Notes under the pieces: generated by a model
Told to the model about the DNA's origin: nothing
Databases searched by the model: none
What the model saw: only the letters and a program-made list of their open reading frames with translations
Assembly: GCA_964481575.1 (NCBI GenBank)
Contig: CAYZTR010000054.1
Location: 1-11,889 of the forward strand
Length of the DNA: 11,889 bases
DNA from: UQRS01 sp964481575
GTDB taxonomy: Bacteria; Bacillota; Clostridia; Oscillospirales; Acutalibacteraceae
Reading direction: 5' to 3'
Position numbers and translations under genes: made by a program
In this document: positions 6,576 to 11,889 of the stretch, in pieces
How positions within the stretch are numbered: position 1 is the stretch's first letter
Layout: each line of letters begins with the position of its first letter

Positions 6576-6608
6576 GTAGATTGATGCCAGAAAAGAGCAT
6601 CAATCTAC
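6576..6608. repeat. Perfect 12-bp hairpin upstream of second agrB
   Basis: GTAGATTGATGC (6576-6587) and GCATCAATCTAC (6597-6608) are exact inverse complements with a 9-base loop (cagaaaaga). It lies about 100 bases before the agrB2 start in the otherwise empty stretch 6512-6710, where I see no convincing promoter. It could be a leader structure or operator. Confidence 0.5.
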
Positions 6609-6710
6609 ACAGTTAATTACCCAGGAATCTGAATGGATGCCTATTACGCTTAAAATGTCTGTTATAAGATGTCACATACCGGGACCGTTCGGATGGAAGG
6701 AATGATTACC

Positions 6711-7315
6711 ATGCTGGGTGACCGTATTGCCCGGGCGATGGTGCGGGCGGGGGCGGTTCCGGAGGACGAGCAGGAGCTGTACAGCTATGGCTCTTTCTTC
6801 TGCTGTCCAAGGGGCTGTTCCTGCTGGTAACAGCGTCCTGTGGCGCAATGCTTGGCGTCCTGTGGGAAAGCGTCCTGTTCTACGCCCTGTTTACCCTGCT
6901 TCGGGGTTACGCCGGAGGCATCCATGCGGAAAAAGAAGGCACCTGCCTGATCTGCACCACAGCAGCCATGTTTCTGGCCACCGGGCTTATCCGGTGGCTG
7001 GAAGCCCCCAGCCATGGGGCAGCGGGGCTTGGGCTGCTTTTGGCGGGGCTTACGGGGGTGTTTGTGCTCAGCCCCCTGGATACTCCGGAAAAACCCTTAA
7101 GCCCTGAGGATCGGATCCGCTACCGCCGGCTGTCCCTGACGGTATCCCTTGCAGCAGCAGGCGGCTCCTTGGTCACTGCCGCTTTGGGCTGGGTTACACC
7201 TCTCGCCATCGCCGCTCCGGCATTGGCTCTGGAAGGACTGCTGCTTACCGCCGGTGCGGTCAAGGGTAAAATCCGCAGTTCCGCGGAAGGGCTTGAAAAG
7301 CAAATGATGCTTTGA
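6711..7315 (+). pseudogene. Second agrB homologue with a one-base frameshift
   Basis: Two overlapping frames together make one AgrB-like protein of about 201 residues. From ATG 6711 (GGAAGG 10 nt upstream) the first frame reads MLGDRIARAMVRAGAVPEDE then QELYSYG, a typical AgrB N-terminus. It then runs out of frame and stops at 6828-6830. The other frame, picked up at base 6791, reads LFLLLSKGLFLLVTAS and continues through LRGYAGGIHAEKEGTC, where His and Cys have the catalytic 7-residue spacing, to the stop at 7313-7315. One base is missing near 6789-6792 (TATGGCTC where GGNCTC is expected). The gene is GC-rich and differs strongly from the agrB at 3215. No agrD is found on either side. It may be a true pseudogene, a phase-variable gene or a sequencing error. 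Confidence 0.8.
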
Positions 7316-7368
7316 TACATTTGCAGCGAAATCGAGTCCCGCCTGATCAACGGATTCGATAGGCTCCA

Positions 7369-7520
7369 GATTTCCGACGCTGTGTGCGTCCGAAATCCGC
7401 AATTGCTTACCGCAGGCTGTTGGCGGTAAGGGGCAAGGGTCGACAGCTTTTTTCTGTTTTCTGCCGACGGGCAGAGAGCAGGCACGCTTGGCATACCGGA
7501 GCGCACGACCGGCTGTGCCA
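7369..7520. repeat. Hairpin-rich spacer between agrB2 and the secreted-protein operon
   Basis: The 264-base gap 7316-7579 holds no convincing gene but several stem-loops. GATTTCCGACGC (7369-7380) pairs with GCGTCCGAAATC (7386-7397), one mismatch. CTTACCGC (7406-7413) pairs perfectly with GCGGTAAG (7423-7430). A TCTGCC/GGGCAG(A) stem lies around 7459-7474. CGGCTG/CAGCCG flanks a 3-base loop around 7510-7524. TTTTTT follows the second stem at 7447-7452 after about 16 bases. It could hold a terminator for agrB2 or a structured leader for the operon downstream. I find no good promoter. Confidence 0.4.
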
Positions 7521-7579
7521 GCCGCACGCCGTCAGCGGTAAAAAAGGACGGAAAATATATCTTTAATTAGGAGGTCCAT

Positions 7580-8053
7580 ATGAAGAAAATTCTTGTTTCT
7601 CTGCTGATGCTGGTTATGCTGGTGTCTGCCATTGCCGTTCCCGCTTATGCGGCAAATACAGGCAATACCGAATTCACTGGGTTTTATGCCCAGGCAGGAT
7701 CCCTTGGTCCCAAAGTTCCCGCAAGAACTAAGGAAAACAATTCCCCCGTCTATGTTGCAATTACAGATTCTGTTTACTCCAAAAACTGTGTGGCAACCCT
7801 TGGCTATAACAAGGGAACATTTAACTATGACAATTGCACACGAAGCGGTGGCGAGTATGTGGATTATGTGGTGCTTCAAACTGGTACGTCCGGCTATTTA
7901 ATTCATTCGCATATCTACGAAGACCTCGGCGAAACGCCGGCTACCATAGCCTTCAGAGCATATTATGATCCAAACTATCTGAGCGGCAAATGGAGTCCGG
8001 ATTCCCGGTATTCCTATCCTTACGCGTCTTGGGAGCCAATTCCTGTAGGTTAA
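7580..8053 (+). CDS. Small secreted protein, possibly DUF2712-like
   Basis: This is a 157-residue protein with a classical signal peptide (KK, a long hydrophobic core, AYA-A cleavage after residue 24), leaving a mature protein of about 133 residues. The mature part is rich in Tyr, Asn, Ser and Gly and has two cysteines (Cys70, Cys86) that could form a disulphide. It ends in YLSGKWSPDSRYSYPYASWE. The pattern of a small Sec-exported, Tyr/Asn-rich protein with an SG-x-W motif near the C-terminus reminds me of DUF2712 proteins, but this is from memory and not checked. The ribosome binding site is excellent (TTAGGAGG, 5 nt). It is first in a six-gene operon and followed by a strong hairpin, so it is likely the most highly made product and the candidate cargo, effector or bacteriocin-like output of the cluster. 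Confidence 0.75.
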   Translation: MKKILVSLLMLVMLVSAIAVPAYAANTGNTEFTGFYAQAGSLGPKVPARTKENNSPVYVAITDSVYSKNCVATLGYNKGTFNYDNCTRSGGEYVDYVVLQTGTSGYLIHSHIYEDLGETPATIAFRAYYDPNYLSGKWSPDSRYSYPYASWEPIPVG

Positions 8054-8087
8054 AAATTTAGTTTGCGTCTGAATAGAATCTCAAATG

Positions 8088-8120
8088 TGGTCTGGCTGCA
8101 AGTAAATTGCGGTCAGACCA
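8088..8120 (+). promoter_or_regulatory. Intercistronic hairpin after the secreted-protein gene
   Basis: TGGTCTG (8088-8094) pairs with CAGACCA (8114-8120), and the stem continues inward through GCTGCAA/TTGCGGT with G-U pairs, giving about 14 pairs and a 5-base loop. TTTTT follows only at 8134-8138. An outer AATCTC/GAGATT pair (8077-8082 with 8130-8135) could extend it. It probably stabilises the upstream message or partly terminates, so that the secreted protein exceeds the transporter. Confidence 0.5.
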
Positions 8121-8156
8121 AACTTCACAGAGATTTTTCTCAAGAAGGGACAAATC

Positions 8157-8927
8157 ATGAGAAAAACATTTGCCATATTGTTAATCGCGACACTGGTGCT
8201 CTTATCATCCGGCTGCGCCCCAAAGCAGGACTATTTGAATAAATACGAGCGAATCACCCAGCCTCCGGCACAGGATGAGGAAACCGCAGATGGAGAAATC
8301 GGCACTGAGGATCCGAACGCCGGGGAGAAAGCCCAGGCATATGAAGATATGCAGTGGATCTACAAGCCGGACGAAAAGGGAAGCATGATCTGCACCGTCA
8401 CCAATGTTCGGACGGCGAAAAATATTAAGGACTTTGACGGAAACTGCTTTGACGAGGATGGCGGCATTTGGGGGAAAAAACCGGAAATGGATTTTCTGCA
8501 TTATCCGGATTCGGTGGACGAAAACGGAGACTTACTGGACGGTTATCTGATTCTAGTGGATCTGACGTTGGAAAACATTGACGCGCGAAATGAATATTTA
8601 AACCATCAGACCGGAGAGATGGTCCCCCATGATGGAGATCCCTATATTTTCCGGGCAAACGATCTTCTTTTTCTAATGAATCGTTCTCTTAATGAGGATC
8701 AGAACCGTAAAGCCGCGGTTTATTACAGTAACATTTGGAATGAAGAGATAAATTCCATGGCATTTCGGCTGGAACCCGGCGAAACGGTTTCATTCCAAAT
8801 TGGTTTCCTTACGAATGATATTCAAAAAACCTGGAGCCTGGAAGATGATCTGATATTGAACACCTTGGGAAACGGTTCCCTGGACGGCATCTGGTTCCCA
8901 CTGGATTTGGAGGAGCCGGAAGCATGA
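8157..8927 (+). CDS. Extracytoplasmic lipoprotein of the ABC cluster (possibly DUF5027-like)
   Basis: This is a 256-residue lipoprotein: MRKT, a hydrophobic core, and lipobox LSSGC with lipidated Cys20. An acidic low-complexity linker follows (about 30-60, rich in E, D, P, G). The globular part starts near residue 65 with strand-rich sequence (ICTVTNVRTAKN, GYLILVDLTLENIDA, AFRLEPGETVSFQIGFL), the look of an immunoglobulin-like beta domain as in DUF4352-type proteins. It may correspond to DUF5027, but I cannot confirm that. Anchored outside the membrane next to a peptide-type ABC transporter, it is placed like LanI immunity lipoproteins or like a substrate-binding accessory. Its stop overlaps the next start (ATGA), so it is translationally coupled to the permease. 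Confidence 0.72.
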   Translation: MRKTFAILLIATLVLLSSGCAPKQDYLNKYERITQPPAQDEETADGEIGTEDPNAGEKAQAYEDMQWIYKPDEKGSMICTVTNVRTAKNIKDFDGNCFDEDGGIWGKKPEMDFLHYPDSVDENGDLLDGYLILVDLTLENIDARNEYLNHQTGEMVPHDGDPYIFRANDLLFLMNRSLNEDQNRKAAVYYSNIWNEEINSMAFRLEPGETVSFQIGFLTNDIQKTWSLEDDLILNTLGNGSLDGIWFPLDLEEPEA

Positions 8928-9766
8928 AAAAGTTGTATCGTTCCGAAATTTGGAAAGCGCTGCACAACCCTTGGTTTTATCTCTCTTTGCTGATTGGAAC
9001 TGCCTTTTGTCTGATGGATGTGCTGGAGAATTGGAAATCAATCTATGCTTCCCCAGCTTTCAATCCGTCCAGATGGGAAAGCGGGTACGGTTCGTTCTCC
9101 ATCTTTGCCCGATGGATTGCGGTCAACAACTGGACATTTGGATGTAAGCAGTTCTACCTAGTTTGGCCAATTCTGGCGGCGCTTCCTTTCGGTTGGTCCT
9201 TCTGTCAAGAGCGGCGGTCAGGACTTATGGATCAAATTTATATCCGCGCAGGGAAAAAACAGGCGTTTTTTGCCAAATACCTTGCCACATTTGTCAGCGG
9301 TGGGGTAGCGATGGCGCTGCCAGTACTCCTGGATCTGATGCTCAATGCTATGGTCTGTCCATATAGTATTCCCAGAATTACTTCCAGAGTATTTTTTGTT
9401 AGTGATGGCTACTTTTTGTCTAAATTATTCTATACCCGCCCCTGGTTATATGGACTGGCTTGGTGCGGAATGGAATTCCTGTGGGGCGGTGTAACCGCAT
9501 GCCTTTGCTTCCTGACGGGAAGCAGATCCCGGCTGCTGATTACAATTGTCGTGGCGCCATTTGTTCTCTATTATCTTTTAGGTTTTTTGTCAAATTATGT
9601 GATCCGCCTTACCGGAGTATATCTGATGTTTTCTCCAATATATCTTGCGATGGCGGCTTCGTTTAATCCAAACCCGGAGTGGCTGGAGTTTCTATATTTG
9701 GGGATATTCTTCCTCCTGTCCTTTAGTGTAGGGTATTGGCAGGTGAAAAAGCATGAGCTGGCATAA
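8924..9766 (+). CDS. ABC-2-type membrane protein, first permease
   Basis: This is a 280-residue integral membrane protein. The start is KKLYRSEIWKALHNPWFYLSL, a charged amphipathic lead followed by a first helix, as in ABC-2 export permeases. A large extracytoplasmic loop (about 33-75) follows. Then come hydrophobic segments around 78-92, 120-140, 172-192 (rich in Trp/Gly), 203-222, 227-245 and 255-272. A cytoplasmic loop with CQERRSGLMDQIYIRAGKKQAFFAKYLATF resembles the conserved E-x-x-x-G..R..R...K motif of ABC-2 proteins where the ATPase couples. It overlaps the second permease by 14 nt and presumably pairs with it and the ATPase at 11192. No substrate is visible from the sequence. Confidence 0.78.
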   Translation: MKKLYRSEIWKALHNPWFYLSLLIGTAFCLMDVLENWKSIYASPAFNPSRWESGYGSFSIFARWIAVNNWTFGCKQFYLVWPILAALPFGWSFCQERRSGLMDQIYIRAGKKQAFFAKYLATFVSGGVAMALPVLLDLMLNAMVCPYSIPRITSRVFFVSDGYFLSKLFYTRPWLYGLAWCGMEFLWGGVTACLCFLTGSRSRLLITIVVAPFVLYYLLGFLSNYVIRLTGVYLMFSPIYLAMAASFNPNPEWLEFLYLGIFFLLSFSVGYWQVKKHELA

Positions 9767-10586
9767 ACTGCTTTCTCATGATTTGCGGTGCGGGCTGCTA
9801 CGCCCATCCTACCTATTGACCGTAATTGTTCCGTTGATTTCTACACTATCCTATTGGTCCCTCTGCGGGTATGCTAAGAAAGGAGGCAGTTGGCTGGAAT
9901 TCTTCTTCTATTTGTTCAGAGGACAGAGATATGTGCCGATTGATCCGTTAAATCCGATCCAGATTCCACTTCCAATGGACTGGCTGCTGGCAGTGGGGTT
10001 CTGCCTGTTCTTGAATTTGCACTATTTTTTGTATGATCTGACTCTGAATGGGCAACAGCTTATGATCCGTTCCGGATCCAGAGTACGCTGGTTCCTTTCC
10101 AAATGTGTATGGAATCTTGCAAGCTGCTTCCTCTATTTCTGCATTCTGGGGGTCAGTGGGGTAATCATTACCTGCCTGGTGGGCGGTCCCCTCTCTCTGC
10201 GCGCTGATCCCTATATGATAGCCGGTTTCCTGGATCTTTTTTCCCAGCCGAAGCTCTCGGTTTTCCAAAGCATTGCCGCCGGCTTTCTTCTTCCCTTCCT
10301 CTCGGTTGCCGCATTAAGTATCCTGGAAATGACTTTGAGCATGATTATAAAGCCAATCCTGGCGCTGATTTTATGCACTGGGCTCTTGGTGCTTTCTGTT
10401 CTGAACAACTCCGGATGGATTCTCGGCACTGGGGCAATGACCGTTCGGAATCAATGGGTATCTCAGGAGGGGGTCAGTGCCGCCGCCGTGGCAGCGGCCA
10501 CAGTAGGAACCATTCTGATGTGTATCTCTCTTGGTGCGGTATTCTTTCACCGCATGGATATTCTTCCTTCGGAGGCAGACCTATGA
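9753..10586 (+). CDS. ABC-2-type membrane protein, second permease
   Basis: This is a 277-residue integral membrane protein similar in layout to its upstream neighbour: short basic lead (MSWHKLLSHDLRCGLLRPSY), first helix (around 22-38), extracytoplasmic loop with a Pro-rich stretch (PIDPLNPIQIPLPMDW), then about five more helices. The cytoplasmic TLNGQQLMIRSGSRVRWFLSK is the equivalent of the ABC-2 coupling loop (G..L...R..S R..W..SK). Two similar permeases from adjacent genes suggest a heterodimeric channel, as in LanE/LanG. The start lies inside the previous gene with AGGTGA upstream, and the stop overlaps the next start (ATGA). Confidence 0.76.
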   Translation: MSWHKLLSHDLRCGLLRPSYLLTVIVPLISTLSYWSLCGYAKKGGSWLEFFFYLFRGQRYVPIDPLNPIQIPLPMDWLLAVGFCLFLNLHYFLYDLTLNGQQLMIRSGSRVRWFLSKCVWNLASCFLYFCILGVSGVIITCLVGGPLSLRADPYMIAGFLDLFSQPKLSVFQSIAAGFLLPFLSVAALSILEMTLSMIIKPILALILCTGLLVLSVLNNSGWILGTGAMTVRNQWVSQEGVSAAAVAAATVGTILMCISLGAVFFHRMDILPSEADL

Positions 10587-11179
10587 AAAGACAGAAAAAA
10601 GTGATCCTTCTTTGTACTGTGGCATTGCTGCTGGCAGCGGCTTGGACTTGGCGCTATATCACCCTCAATCAGTATTTTCAAAGCCTGTCAAAAAGACAGA
10701 TAGCAGAGTACGCATTAGGAGAAACAGTAGAGTTTGGTACAGATTTTATTGAGGATGGTATTTCTGCAGAAGGCTGCACCATTCAAGTGGAACACTTTGA
10801 AATTGCAGATTATGAGTCATACTTGAAAAAAATTGGCTATATCGATGACAATGTGGGACGCAGGCCGGAGAAGCTGGCGCTGGTGACCATTGTACTTACC
10901 TGCGGAGAAAAACCGGCGGACATCTTTTTACCAGAATTCTGTATTCATGGAATAGATACCATAGCGACAGTAGATGACAGCTTGATTTCACCAGTCAACG
11001 GGTTCCCTGAGTACATGAATGCGGTTTATTTGGAACCAGGGAGATCCTACCGGCTGACATTGCCTTATCCGCTCCACAGTTACCTTTTCGGCAGTGATAC
11101 ATGGAAAAATATGGATGAATACACCTTTTGGTTTAGAGCAACGAGTTACCTCACAGAAAAGGACATACGGTTAAATTAA
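10583..11179 (+). CDS. Membrane-anchored extracytoplasmic protein of the ABC cluster
   Basis: This is a 198-residue protein with one N-terminal membrane segment (residues about 7-22: VILLCTVALLLAAAWT) preceded by KRQKK, and no lipobox or obvious cleavage site, so it is probably anchored with the remainder outside. The domain is strand-rich (EKLALVTIVLTC, YMNAVYLEPGRSYRLTLPYP, EYTFWFRATSYL), again like a DUF4352/immunoglobulin-like fold. It is reminiscent of the lipoprotein at 8157, with a shared LEPG-x-S/T pattern. It may belong to DUF5028, unconfirmed. I chose ATG 10583 (GGAGG 7 nt upstream, ATGA overlap with the permease) rather than a much longer upstream in-frame reading, which lies inside the permease gene. 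Likely a structural or ligand-facing partner of the transporter. Confidence 0.7.
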   Translation: MKRQKKVILLCTVALLLAAAWTWRYITLNQYFQSLSKRQIAEYALGETVEFGTDFIEDGISAEGCTIQVEHFEIADYESYLKKIGYIDDNVGRRPEKLALVTIVLTCGEKPADIFLPEFCIHGIDTIATVDDSLISPVNGFPEYMNAVYLEPGRSYRLTLPYPLHSYLFGSDTWKNMDEYTFWFRATSYLTEKDIRLN

Positions 11180-11191
11180 GGAGAATCAACC

Positions 11192-11833
11192 ATGGAAATT
11201 ACGATACAGGATGCCGGAAAAATCATCCATAAGAATGTGATCCTGCAAAATGTAAATTTGCAATGGCACAGCGGAAAGGTCTATGGATTGCAGGGACCCA
11301 ACGGTTCCGGAAAAACCATGCTGATGCGACTGATCGCGGGACTGATCCGCCCCACCTCCGGCTGCGTCTGGATCGGCGGGAAAAGGCTGGGAGAAGACAT
11401 GGACTTTCCCGGCTCCATGGGTCTGCTGCTGGAAAACCCCGCTTTCCTGCCGGGTTACACGGGTTATAAGAATTTAGAGCTGCTGGCATCGATTAAGGGC
11501 ACTGCAAGCGAGGCGCAGATCCGGAAAACCCTTCTGGATGTGGGTCTTGCTCCGGACGACAAGCGGAAATACCGGAAATACTCCCTGGGGATGAAGCAGC
11601 GCCTTGGCATTGCCGCCGCAATCATGGAAATGCCGGATCTCATTCTCCTGGATGAACCCACCAACGCTCTGGACGCGGACGGTGTGGAGGAGGTTTGCGC
11701 CCTCATCCGTCGGGAAAGAAACCGGGGCGCCCTGGTGGTGGTCGCCTGCCACGACGGGGAAATCCTCGAAAAGGTTTCCGACGAAATCTATCTGGTAACC
11801 AACGGAATCGTAAAAAGAAAGAATGCTGTTTAA
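11192..11833 (+). CDS. ABC exporter ATPase with an E-loop (LanF/BcrA-like)
   Basis: This is a 213-residue ATP-binding protein with AAGGAG 8 nt before the ATG. Motifs: Walker A GPNGSGKT (35-42), signature YSLGMKQRLGI (130-140), Walker B LILLDEPTNALD (150-161) and H-loop His187. At the Q-loop position it reads LLLENPAFLPGYTG, with Glu81 in place of Gln. An E-loop is a known mark of LanF proteins of lantibiotic immunity transporters and is common in BcrA-type ATPases. The protein is short and lacks the C-terminal extension seen in some BcrA proteins. It is the last gene of the operon and would energise the two permeases. There is no terminator before the window ends, only the inverted repeat. 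Confidence 0.88.
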   Translation: MEITIQDAGKIIHKNVILQNVNLQWHSGKVYGLQGPNGSGKTMLMRLIAGLIRPTSGCVWIGGKRLGEDMDFPGSMGLLLENPAFLPGYTGYKNLELLASIKGTASEAQIRKTLLDVGLAPDDKRKYRKYSLGMKQRLGIAAAIMEMPDLILLDEPTNALDADGVEEVCALIRRERNRGALVVVACHDGEILEKVSDEIYLVTNGIVKRKNAV

Positions 11834-11889
11834 TACTAGGGAAACTCTGAACAAATCGTCTGCGGCTGGATGGCGGATCTTTTGTCCCA
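11834..11889. repeat. Right copy of terminal inverted repeat
   Basis: This is the inverted partner of bases 2-57. Bases 11837-11858 carry the best conserved part (TAGGGAAACTCTGAACAAAT), and 11881-11889 carry the outer TTTGTCCCA. It begins one base after the ATPase stop codon, so the gene ends right at the repeat boundary. The inward end is TAGGGAAACTCTGAAC, as expected for the tip of a mobile element extending to the right beyond the window. Confidence 0.7.

Noticed and set aside
6609..6617. Single ACAGTTAAT resembling an AgrA/LytTR half site before agrB2
   Set aside because: AgrA-type sites are paired direct repeats with defined spacing. No second copy occurs at the right distance, so a chance match cannot be excluded.
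7384..7566. Possible agrD partner for the second agrB (60-codon plus-strand frame from GTG)
   Set aside because: The translation is Arg/Gly-rich, has no amphipathic N-terminus and no Cys-x4-x-QPxxP motif, and there is no ribosome binding site. No other small frame in 6512-6710 or 7316-7579 fits either.
10373..10582. N-terminal extension of the anchored protein at 10583
   Set aside because: The upstream in-frame codons lie inside the second permease gene, read as non-protein-like sequence, and the ATG at 10583 has GGAGG and an ATGA junction.
1..11889. CRISPR array, tRNA or rRNA genes
   Set aside because: No regularly spaced direct repeats and no recognisable tRNA or rRNA sequence were seen on either strand.

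Overview
The window looks like part of a low-to-mid-GC Firmicute, most likely a gut-type clostridium (Oscillospiraceae/Lachnospiraceae-like). This rests on strong AGGAGG-type ribosome binding sites, a near-consensus sigma-A promoter, an agr quorum-sensing locus, GHKL/LytTR regulators and TTG/GTG starts. Genus cannot be read from the sequence. Base composition is mosaic: the transport genes and the second agrB are GC-rich, while the agrACBD block is clearly AT-richer.

Layout. (1) Bases 354-2755 hold a complete polar amino-acid ABC importer operon: solute-binding lipoprotein, HisM/GlnP-type permease and GlnQ/HisP-type ATPase. It is driven by a promoter at 274-302 whose -35 box sits inside an inverted repeat of ARG-box-like half sites. 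It ends at a clear intrinsic terminator (2791-2835). (2) Bases 2836-3029 hold three more strong hairpins between converging transcription units. (3) Bases 3030-5894, minus strand, hold a complete agr-type quorum-sensing operon in the order agrA-agrC-agrB-agrD (LytTR response regulator, GHKL sensor kinase, AgrB peptidase, AgrD-like pro-peptide). All four genes are tightly packed, and three junctions overlap or nearly touch. (4) Bases 6102-6464 hold a divergent XRE-family regulator with its own terminator. (5) Bases 6711-7315 hold a second, unrelated agrB with an intact His/Cys dyad but a one-base frameshift and no visible agrD. (6) Bases 7580-11833, plus strand, hold a six-gene operon: a small secreted protein, a lipoprotein, two ABC-2-type membrane proteins, a membrane-anchored extracytoplasmic protein and a short ABC ATPase carrying a glutamate where the Q-loop glutamine is expected. 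That last set resembles the architecture of LanFEG/BcrAB-type peptide export or immunity transporters.

How the genes may work together (inference). AgrB/AgrD would make a cyclic peptide sensed by AgrC/AgrA. The adjacent six-gene operon, with a secreted product plus a dedicated exporter/immunity-like transporter and two surface-anchored accessory proteins, is the natural candidate output. The amino-acid importer is probably ordinary host metabolism.

The two ends of the window carry about 59 bp of related sequence in inverted orientation (40 of 59 positions identical, no gaps). The block is therefore bracketed by a dispersed repeat or by the ends of mobile elements, which may also explain why the sequence stops where it does.
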